A stretch of DNA of 64,000 nt, from NCBI GenBank assembly GCA_011526095.1, contig WYBA01000101.1, positions 1 through 64,000 of the forward strand, given 5' to 3'. The notes under the pieces are model-generated. The model was not told where the DNA came from. It did not search any database and was given only the letters and a program-made list of their open reading frames with translations. A program made the translations under genes and the position numbers. The DNA is from Myxococcales bacterium (lineage in GTDB: Bacteria > Myxococcota_A > Polyangia > Haliangiales > Haliangiaceae). Shown here piece by piece: positions 55,527 to 64,000 of this stretch (within the stretch, counting starts at the first letter, position 1; every line of letters starts with the position of its first letter).

Positions 55527-57658
55527 GGTCACGCCCCAGGACTCGATCGTGGGCGCTGGCGGCGGTCGTGGTCGTCGCGGTCGTCGCCGTCGTCGCACTC
55601 GTCGGCTGCGGTCGCCCGCGCGCGCCCGCCGGCGCCGGGCTGACGCTGCGCGGGGTGGTGCTCACCGCGGCCAGGACGCCGGCGGCGGACACGCTGGTGA
55701 TCGTCGACCGCGCGCTCCGGACGCGCACCGACGCCACGGGCGAGTTCGCGGTCGGAGGCCTGGAGCCCGGGCCCCACGCGATCGCGGCGTTCGGCGCCGG
55801 CGAGCTCGCGGCGGGGCTCCGGGTCACCGTCCACCCCGACCGCGCGCCGATCACGATCCGGCTGCGCCGCGCCGCCCGGCTGATCGTGACCGTGCGCGAC
55901 GAGTCCGGCCGACCGATCGAGGGCGCGGTGATCGATCCGGATCGCCGCGCGGTGCTCACCGACGCGGCGGGGCGCGCGGTCATGGATGGCGTCCTGGGGA
56001 GCGTCGAGGTCACCGCGCCCGGCTACGTCGCGACGTCGACCCGCTCGGGCGAGCTCGAGGCCGGCGCCGAGGTGAGCGTCGACGTCACGCTTTGCGCCGG
56101 CGCGCGGCTCGCCGGCCGCGTGTCCGGGCCCGACGCCGCTGCGCTCGCGGGGGGATGGGCGTGGGTCTCCGTCACGGAGCCCCGGGCCCACGACGTCGTC
56201 GAGATCGACGCCCGCGGGCGATGGGAGGTGGCGGCGATGCCGGCGGGGCGCGCCGAGATCTCGATCTTCCGCGGCCCGTGGCGAGTCGCGGCGTCGACGA
56301 TCGACCTCGACGGCGCCGAGCGCGAGGTCGTGATCGAGCTCCCGGCCCTCGGCGCCGTCGAGGGCGCCGTGGTCGACGCGGCAGGGCACCCGGTGCCGTT
56401 CGCCGACGTCTACGCGCACCCAGAGGTGCACACGCGCGCCGACGAGAAGGGGAGGTTCCGGCTCGCGGGGCTGCCGAGGCAGCGCCTCCACGTCGCCGCG
56501 GCCGCCGACACCCGCGCCAGCGCGATCGTCGAGGTCGACGTGTCGTCGGGGGCGGCCGAGGCGCGGCTGGTCCTCGCGGACGGGATGGTCGAGGGCCAGG
56601 TGGTCGACCCGTCGGACGCGCCGCTCGCCGGCGTGCGGGTGACCGCGCGCAACGGCGACGGGATCCGCGCCGTGCTGCCACCGGGAGGCGACATCACCGG
56701 CGACGACGGCCGGTTCCGCATCGCGCCGGTGGTGCCCGGCGAGCACCGGCTGCGCCTGACGCGCCCGGGCGCCGCACACGACGAGAAGGGGCTCGACCGC
56801 AAGAGGATCACGGTGGCGGCGGGCTCGTCGCGGACGATCACGCTGCCACGCACCGGCGTGCTGCGAGGCGCCGTGACGCTCGACGGTCACCCGGCACGTG
56901 CCCTGTCGGTGGCGATCAGCGGCCGGCCCGGGGCGTGGTGGGAGCAGGCGTTCCGCGACGGCACCGGGACGTTCGAGCACGCCGAGGTCCCCGCCGGCGC
57001 CTACACGGTCTACGTCTCCGGCCCCGGGTTCGCCGCCCGGGTGTTCGAGGAGGTCGCGGTGACGCTGGACGGCGTCACCGACCTCGGCGTCATCGCGGTC
57101 GACGCGGGTCGCACGCTGACCGGGCGCGTCGTCGACGGCGACGGCGTCCCCGTCGCGGGGGCGCGCGTGGTCGCGGCCATCGCCGAGCGGCTCGAGCTGT
57201 TCGCCCGCCTCGACGACGCCGCGCTTGCGCGCCGCGGCGGCCGCGCCACGCTCACCGACGCGGACGGGCGGTTCACGCTGCACGAGCTCCCCGACGACGT
57301 CGCGGTCGCCGCGTTCCACGCCACGCTCGGACGGACGCGCGTGACGACGGCGGCGACCGGCGACGTGTCGCTGCGGCTGATCGCCACGGGCACGATCCGC
57401 GGCCGGGTCGAGGGCGGCGCGACGGGCGAGGTCCTCACCGTGAGCGCGAGCGGCGCGCACGACCGCGATCTGGCGCCGGTCGCGCGCGACGGCAGCTTCG
57501 CGCTCACCGGGCTGCTACCGGACGTCTACGAAGTCCAGGTCGTCACGGGCGTGCGGTCCGGACCGACGGTCGGGGTCGAGGTGACCGGCGGCGGCGTGGC
57601 CGAGATCGTGCTGGCCGCGCCGCCGGCCGCGCCCGAGACTGCCGACGGCGCGCCGTGA
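55523..57658 (+). CDS. CarboxypepD_reg-like repeat lipoprotein, second of a coupled pair
   Basis: 711 aa from the GTG at 55523. The leader ALAAVVVVAVVAVVALVGCG ends in a lipobox. Repeats continue the theme of its upstream neighbour: LRGVVLTAARTPAADTLVIV, VEGAVVDAAGHPVPFADVYA, VEGQVVDPSDAPLAGVRVTA, LTGRVVDGDGVPVAGARVVA, with matching TDADGRF/DEKGRF turns. It is paralogous to the 53622 protein over most of its length, so the pair arose by duplication. Likely both are assembled at the same envelope site; ligands unknown. Converges with the CoA-transferase operon (3-bp gap). Confidence 0.75.
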   Translation: MRSRPRTRSWALAAVVVVAVVAVVALVGCGRPRAPAGAGLTLRGVVLTAARTPAADTLVIVDRALRTRTDATGEFAVGGLEPGPHAIAAFGAGELAAGLRVTVHPDRAPITIRLRRAARLIVTVRDESGRPIEGAVIDPDRRAVLTDAAGRAVMDGVLGSVEVTAPGYVATSTRSGELEAGAEVSVDVTLCAGARLAGRVSGPDAAALAGGWAWVSVTEPRAHDVVEIDARGRWEVAAMPAGRAEISIFRGPWRVAASTIDLDGAEREVVIELPALGAVEGAVVDAAGHPVPFADVYAHPEVHTRADEKGRFRLAGLPRQRLHVAAAADTRASAIVEVDVSSGAAEARLVLADGMVEGQVVDPSDAPLAGVRVTARNGDGIRAVLPPGGDITGDDGRFRIAPVVPGEHRLRLTRPGAAHDEKGLDRKRITVAAGSSRTITLPRTGVLRGAVTLDGHPARALSVAISGRPGAWWEQAFRDGTGTFEHAEVPAGAYTVYVSGPGFAARVFEEVAVTLDGVTDLGVIAVDAGRTLTGRVVDGDGVPVAGARVVAAIAERLELFARLDDAALARRGGRATLTDADGRFTLHELPDDVAVAAFHATLGRTRVTTAATGDVSLRLIATGTIRGRVEGGATGEVLTVSASGAHDRDLAPVARDGSFALTGLLPDVYEVQVVTGVRSGPTVGVEVTGGGVAEIVLAAPPAAPETADGAP

Positions 57659-57661
57659 CGA

Positions 57662-58288
57662 TCAGCCCCGGACCGGCGCGCCGGTGAGGCGCCGGACCTC
57701 GTCGAGGGAGACGCCGTCGGCGAGCTCGACCAGCGTGAAGGCGTCGCCGGCGCAGTCGAGGATCGCCAGCTCGGTGATGACGCGGGCGACGACGCCGCGC
57801 GCGGTCAGCGGGTAGGTGCAGGCGGCGACGAGCTTGGGCTCGCCCTCCTTGGTCGCGTGGTTCATCATCACGACGCAGCGGCGGCAGCCCGAGGCCAGAT
57901 CCATCGCGCCGCCGATGCCCATGATCTTGCCGCCGGGGACGGCCCAGTTGGCGAGGTCGCCCGACGGCGAGACCTGCATCGCGCCGAGCAGCGCGACGTC
58001 GACGTGGCCGCCGCGGATCATCGCGAACGACAGGGCCGAGTCGAACACCGAGCCGCCGGGCAGGATCGTCACCGTCTGCTTGCCGGCGTTGATGACCTGC
58101 GGATCCTCTTCACCCTCGTAGGGGAACGGCCCCATCCCGAGGATGCCGTTCTCCGAGTGCAGCCACGCGTGGCCCTCGGGCAACCAGTCCGCGACCAGCG
58201 TCGGCAGGCCGATGCCGAGGTTGACGATCGACCCCGCGGGGATCTCCGCGGCGCCGCGCTTGGCCATCTGTTCCTTCGTCCAGGGCAT
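57662..58288 (-). CDS. scoB: 3-oxoacid CoA-transferase, subunit B
   Basis: 208 aa. Motifs: GAAEIPAGSIVNLGIGLPTLVADWLP, then LHSENGILGMGPFP with the catalytic Glu in SENG, GGSVFDSALSFAMIRGGHVDVALLGAMQV, and DLANWAVPGGKIMGIGGAMDL. This is the small subunit of class-I CoA-transferases, which move CoA from succinyl-CoA (or another donor) to a 3-oxoacid. Last gene of the leftward operon, two bases after subunit A's stop. Confidence 0.92.
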   Translation of the reverse strand: MPWTKEQMAKRGAAEIPAGSIVNLGIGLPTLVADWLPEGHAWLHSENGILGMGPFPYEGEEDPQVINAGKQTVTILPGGSVFDSALSFAMIRGGHVDVALLGAMQVSPSGDLANWAVPGGKIMGIGGAMDLASGCRRCVVMMNHATKEGEPKLVAACTYPLTARGVVARVITELAILDCAGDAFTLVELADGVSLDEVRRLTGAPVRG

Positions 58289-58289
58289 C

Positions 58290-59027
58290 TCAGGCTCCCT
58301 GCCCCGCCGGGCGCGGCCGGGTGGTCTTGTACTCGAACGGGTTCTCGTGCTCGCGCACCTCGAGGATGCGGTGGACGAAGATGCCCGGGAGGTGGATGTC
58401 GTCGGGGTCGAGCGCGCCGAGCGGGACGAGCTGGTCGACCTCGGCGATCGTGGTGCGGGCCGCCGACGCCATCGCCGGCGAGAAGTTGCGGGCGGTCCGG
58501 TAGAACCGGAGGTTGCCGAAGTGATCGGCGCGCGCGGCGCGGATCAGCGCGACGTCGGCGTGGAGCGCGCGCTCGAGCACGTAGCGCCGGCCGTCGATCT
58601 CGCGCACCTCCTTGCCCTGCTCGACCACGGTGCCGACGCCGGTCGGCGTGTAGAACGCGGGGATGCCGGCGCCGGCGGCGCGCATCCGCTCGACCAGCGT
58701 GCCCTGCGGGTTGATCTCGACCTCGACGGTGCCGCTGGCCATCGCGGCGTGCAGGTCCTCGTTGGCGCCGATGTAGCTGCAGATGACCTTGCGGATCAGC
58801 CTGGCGCGCAGCCAGGTCGCCAGGCCCTTGCCCATGTTGCCGGCGTTGTTCGACACCAGCGTCAGGTCGCGCACGCCGCGCTCGACGACGCCCTTGATCA
58901 GCGCCTCGGCGTTGCCGGTGAGGCCGAAGCCGCCGACCATGATCGTCATGCCGTCGCGCAGGTCGGCCAGCGCCTCGGCGACGCTGCCGACGATCTTGTG
59001 GCCGTGGCGGCCGGTGATCGTGCTCAT
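58290..59027 (-). CDS. scoA: 3-oxoacid CoA-transferase, subunit A
   Basis: 245 aa from the ATG at 59027, which overlaps the aminotransferase stop (ATGA). Motifs: IVGSVAEALADLRDGMTIMVGGFGLTGNAEALI, LTLVSNNAGNMGKGLATWL, KVICSYIGANEDLH, EINPQGTLVERMRAAGAGIPAFYTPTGVGT, DVALIRAARADHFGNL. With subunit B it forms the heterodimeric enzyme. Together with two aminotransferase-type genes and a C45 hydrolase it suggests degradation of an amino acid to an acyl-CoA (inference). Confidence 0.92.
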   Translation of the reverse strand: MSTITGRHGHKIVGSVAEALADLRDGMTIMVGGFGLTGNAEALIKGVVERGVRDLTLVSNNAGNMGKGLATWLRARLIRKVICSYIGANEDLHAAMASGTVEVEINPQGTLVERMRAAGAGIPAFYTPTGVGTVVEQGKEVREIDGRRYVLERALHADVALIRAARADHFGNLRFYRTARNFSPAMASAARTTIAEVDQLVPLGALDPDDIHLPGIFVHRILEVREHENPFEYKTTRPRPAGQGA

Positions 59028-60297
59028 GCGGGGGAGGATCCTTTCGCGAACGCGGCGACGGCGGCGTCGCCGAGCGCGCGCACGCCGTCGACCAGCTCGT
59101 CGTGACCGATGCACAGGGGCGGCGAGACGATCGCCGTGCCGCGGCTGGCGTCGACGTGCAGCGACAGCCGCCGCGCCGCCAGCTCCGACGCGAACGTCTT
59201 CCACGCCGCCGCCGGCGCCTCGAGCTCGAGGCACCACAGCATGCCCTTGCCGCGGACGAACGACGTCACCCCCGGCAGCCGCGCCGCGACCCCGCGCAGC
59301 GCGTCACCGAGCACCGGGCCGAGCTGCCGCGCGCGCGCGAACAGGTCCTCGTCGCGGTAGACGTCGAGCGACGCGACGCCAGCGGCGCAGCCCAGCGGGT
59401 GCGCGTACGACGTCAGGCCCGCGGCGAGCACGTGATCGTCATAGCGCTTCGCGATCCGGTCGTGGACGAGCACCGCGCCCATCGGCGCGTAGCCGCCGGT
59501 GAGGCCCTTGGCGACCGTGATCAGGTCAGGCACGACGCCCCATTCCTCGAATCCGAACGGCAGGCCGAGCCGGCCGAATCCGGTGAGCACGCAGTCGGCG
59601 ACGAGCAGCGCGCCGTGGGCGTCGCACGCGCGCCGCACGATCGGCCAGTAGTCGTCGGGCGGCACGAGCACGCCGTTGGCGCCGGCGCACGGCTCGAGGA
59701 ACACCGCGGCGATGTTGCCCTCGAGCGGCAGCACGAGGTCGAGCTGGCGCGCGCACTCGCGGCTGCAGGTCGCGAGCGTCTTGCCGAACGGGCAGCGGTC
59801 GCAGTAGCAGTCGAGGATGCGGTGGACGCCGGGGAGCACCGGCTCCGCCGCCGGACGACGCCAGTCACCGGTCAGCGCGAGCGCGCCCAGCGTCGCGCCG
59901 TGGTAGCTGCGGTAGCGGCTGACCAGCTTGGTCCGCCCGGTGTGCCAGCGCGCGAGCTTGATCGCGTTCTCGTTGGCCTCGGCGCCGCCGAGGGTGAAGA
60001 ACACCTTGGTGAAGCCGGGCGGCGCCATCGCCAGCAGGCGCTCGGCCAGCTCGGTCTTGGCGGGGAACACCGCCGACGGCGACGCCACGCACAGGGCGTC
60101 GGCCTGGCGCTTGATCGCTTCGATCACGCGGCGGTGACCGTGGCCGAGGTTGACCTGGTAGCTGAGCGCGCCGAGGTCGAGCCAGCGACCGCCGTCGGCG
60201 GTCGTGAACCACGCGCCGTCGCCGCCCGTGAGGGCGACGCCTCTCGCGGTCGACTGCGCGGTCCAGGTGAAGAAGAACGGGTGCTCGCCGGCCGACA

Positions 60298-60298
<1 letters not shown>
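59024..60298 (-). CDS. Class-III PLP-dependent aminotransferase with a Cys cluster
   Basis: 424 aa; the ATG at 60298 shares one base with the preceding stop (TGATG). Fold-type-I class-III motifs: LDLGALSYQVNLGHGH, VFFTLGGAEANENAIKLAR, SRYRSYHGATLGALALTGD, IAAVFLEPCAGANGVLVPP, LLVADCVLTGFGRLG (PLP Asp), LITVAKGLTGGYAPMGAV with the PLP Lys, TSYAHPLGCAAGVASLD. The segment DCYCDRCPFGKTLATCSREC holds five Cys, an insertion I do not know from characterised members and a possible metal site. Substrate unknown; the operon suggests an omega-amino acid. Confidence 0.88.
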
Positions 60299-61406
<1,108 letters not shown>

Positions 61407-61407
<1 letters not shown>

Positions 61408-64000
61408 CACAGCACCGCCGGCAGCGCCGCGGCGAGCCGCTCGGCCGCGGCCTCGGCCTCGTCGAGCGCCGGGATGACGGCGAGCTTGCCGCCCGGCAGC
61501 GCGCGCAGCGCCAGGCCGCGCTCGCGCAGCCCGCGCGCGATCGTGTCGGCGCGGTCGCCGGCGTGGATCACGCGGTACAGGCCCGCGCCGTACGCGGTGA
61601 GCCCGTGGCGCGGGAGCACCGCGAGCGCGTCGTCGAGCGCGCGGCTGGCCGCCGCGAGGTCGAGCTTGCGCGCCGCGCGCAGCAGGTGGTGATCGCGAAC
61701 CAGCGACAGCTCGTCGCCGTCCCAGGTCGACACCAGCATCATCGGCGTCGGCACGAACCACTTGCTCGACACGTGGAGGTAGCCGGTCTGGCCGCCGCCC
61801 CACCAGCACACGACGTCGGGGCGGACGTGGACGTTGACCGCGCGCTCGGTCGACGCGAACGGGCCGCGCCCGGTGCGGTAGCCGCTGGTGGTGTGCTCGA
61901 CCGCGATCAGCGGGACGTCGAGCTCGGCCTTGAGCGCGCCGAGCGCGGGCCAGAAGTCGTCGGGCAGCACGCGCCCGGTGCGCTCCTGGACGACCTCGAA
62001 CACGAAGCCGAGGACGGCGTCGACGCCGCCGGCCGCCGCCACGGCCTCGCGCAGCGCGGCGATCGTCGCCGGCGTGCCCGCGACCGCCGGGTGCGGCACG
62101 CGCGGCCAGTCGAAGATCGCCGGGCCGGCGCGGTGGACCGCGGGATCCGACAGCGACCGGCACGACGCGACGGTGTGGCCGTAGTAGCCGCCGGCCAGGC
62201 CGATCGCGACGCGCGCCTTCTTGCGGGTGCACTTGACCAGGCGCAGCGCCTTGTCGACCGCCTCGTCGCGCGACGACGTCAGGTACAGGTGCGGCAGCTC
62301 GGGCGCGAGGTGGCCGACCCACTCCATCGCCCGCACCATCGCGGGCGTGACGTAGTTCATCAGGGTGATCTTGTTGACCGCGGGGCCGTAGAGCAGGCCG
62401 TCGCGCTCCGCCGCGAGCAGCGACGCCGGCGGCGTGGCGAACCGGCGGGTGAGGCCGCTGGCCAGGTCGAGCGACTCCGACGGCGTCCGGGTCTGCGCCA
62501 CCACGCCGGGGTCGGGCGCGATCCCGCCGAGCGGGATCCGGTAGTACAGCGCCTGCCCCTCCGGGTCCTCGTACTGGCCGGTCATCACCGAGACGACGTG
62601 CGCGCCGAACACGCGGTTGAGGTGCGTCATCTGCGCGGTGCGGCCGACGCGGTTGCGGCCGGTGACGTAGCGGTAGCGCGGCGAGCCATCGGGGCGGCGG
62701 CGCGCCATCGCCTCGCGCAGCTGCAGCTCCTTGAGCCGGCGGCCGATGCCCGAGCCCTGGTAGCCCGGCGCGACCGTGATCGACACCGAGTACATCGTCT
62801 CCTTGCGCGGCAGCAGCGGGTCCTCGCTCGGCCCCTCGACGTCCGCCGAGTGCTCGAGCGGCGCGCCGATGCCGAAGCCGACGAGCTGCAGCCCGCCGCC
62901 GCCCTCGCCCACCACCTCCGCGACCACGACCGAGCCCTCGGCGTCCTCGAGCGCGGCGCGGATGTGCGCGGGCGGCGTGCGCCGCGCCGGCTCGTAGACC
63001 TGGTACTCGATGTCGAGGATCGCCGGCAGCAGCGCGAGCGACTCGGTGGGCGGCACCGAGCGGAACGTCACCTCGGCGGGGATCGTCGGCTCGGGCTTCT
63101 GGCCCGGATCGACCATGTCCTCCCACGCCGGCGGCTTCGCCCCCGGGTGCGCGTCGAGCCACGACAGGCCGCGGCGCACGGCGTCGAACAACAGGTCGAT
63201 CTCCCGCGGCAGGAACGTCTCCGACAGCCGGTACCGCGCGGTCTTCGTCCCGGCGCCGAACACGATCGCGCCGCGCCAGAACCGCTGGCCGAGGAACGCG
63301 TCGAGGTGCGCGGCCGTCGGCAGGTCGAACGCGAACGCGTAGCCGCACGCGCGCGGGCTGGCGACCAGGTGCGGGAACGCCGCGGCGATCGCGGCCAGCC
63401 GCGGCTTGACCAGCTTCTCGATCCGGCTCGCCGCGTGCTGCGTCGACATCATCTCGGCGTGGATCCGGCCGCGGATCAGCGACGCCTCGTGGGCCGAGGC
63501 GTGCTCGGGGTCCTCCCACTTCGACATCACGACGCCGACCTGCGCGCGCTTGGCGAACACGACCGCGTCCGGGTAGTCGGGCTGGCCGCGCGACGACAGC
63601 AGGCGGAACACCGTGTGCCAGGCGAACGGGCCGCCGAGGCCGAACCCGGTCTGGACCTCGTCGAAGATCAGCGCGGTGTCGTGGTGGCGGGTGAGCAGCC
63701 GCAGCGCGCGGAAGAACCGCGCGGTGGCGTAGCGGTCGCCGCCCTCGGACTGCATCGGCTCGACGATCACGGCGAAGTACGTGCCGGTCGACAGCGCGTG
63801 GTGGACGCGCTCGAGCGACCGCACCTCGGCGGCGAGCAGCGCGTCCTCGTCGGCGTCGCCGAACCGGGTCACCAGCTCGCCGATGTCGCCGGCCGCCGCG
63901 GCGGCGTAGTAACCGCTCGGCGCCTCGGGCTCCTCGCCTGGCGCGTCCCACACCGGGAACGGCGCGAACGTCGCCTCGTGCCCGGCGAGCTCGAACGGCG
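61407..64000 (-). CDS. Transaminase / GNAT / pseudotransaminase fusion, 5' end outside window
   Basis: At least 864 aa; the frame is open to the last base of the window, so the N-terminus is missing. Domain 1 (to about 320 of the visible part) is a lysine-6-/GABA-transaminase-like class-III enzyme: [33 protein letters not shown] (PLP Asp), [16 protein letters not shown] (PLP Lys). Domain 2 is a GNAT acetyltransferase: [20 protein letters not shown] binds acetyl-CoA. Domain 3 is a second class-III-like fold: [59 protein letters not shown]. There the Asp is replaced by Glu and the PLP Lys is missing, so it should not form an internal aldimine. Coupled by one base to the C45 gene. Confidence 0.8.

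Overview
The window is very GC-rich, with long antisense open frames typical of about 70% or more GC. Its gene content points to a myxobacterium (Myxococcota, probably of the Haliangium/Kofleria kind). Evidence: a MYXO-CTERM-tailed protein resembling the 'SCE4755' polysaccharide-monooxygenase-like family, DxDxDG-rich choice-of-anchor-L and LVIVD-type lipoproteins, a Ser/Thr kinase with a C-terminal PEGA domain, multi-repeat CarboxypepD_reg-like lipoproteins, and many lipobox signal peptides. The taxonomic call is inference; there is no rRNA gene here.

Left arm (1-30760, host chromosome). In order: a BNR-type protein cut by the window edge; an FAD oxidoreductase translationally coupled to a protein resembling DUF6909; infA; an ExbD-like protein; a coupled Hsp70 / J-like / membrane-protein operon carrying a tandem duplication at a start codon; a REP-type Y1 transposase; an outer-membrane barrel plus 13-heme cytochrome pair; a Kelch lipoprotein divergent from a PEGA Ser/Thr kinase; a PEGA/TPR protein; small exported proteins; a GT35 glucan phosphorylase; an LVIVD lipoprotein; an Smr protein coupled to a PBP4-type D,D-carboxypeptidase; acs coupled to ridA; and a choice-of-anchor-L lipoprotein.

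Middle (30789-46611): a 15.8-kb integrated phage-like element in a tRNA-Val(CAC) gene. It is bounded by perfect 47-bp direct repeats of the tRNA 3' half. Paired CGCACCCCAC sites lie about 70 bp inside each end, and the tyrosine integrase is near the left end. Essentially all genes run leftward in one chain of 1-4-bp stop/start overlaps: HTH, replication-type protein with an internal 23-bp iteron array, regulators, terminase, ParB-N/MT-A70 methyltransferase, two paralogous unknown proteins, HTH, tape-measure protein, unknowns, integrase. I see no portal, protease or major capsid, so it is either a deleted prophage or a phage satellite. The tRNA's probable terminator is now stranded beyond attR.

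Right arm (46612-64000, host): a DUF346/PLL-like propeller lectin; two proteins sharing an unnamed 'TPxVLAxxLP' domain; a pectin-acetylesterase-like lipoprotein; a Nudix hydrolase; the SCE4755-like MYXO-CTERM protein; a group-2-like sigma-70 factor; two coupled repeat lipoproteins; and a leftward coupled operon. That operon contains a transaminase-GNAT-pseudotransaminase fusion (open at the right edge), a C45-type acyltransferase/peptidase, a class-III aminotransferase with an unusual Cys cluster, and both subunits of a 3-oxoacid CoA-transferase. It looks like a dedicated amino-acid/acyl-CoA pathway whose substrate I cannot name.

Most promising for novelty: the integrated element (iterons in the replication gene, the paralogous unknown pair, mini-ORFs of 17 and 21 codons, a structured 105-bp inverted repeat), the 80-bp duplication that creates a chimeric 27-aa ORF, the barrel/13-heme pair, and the three-domain transaminase fusion.
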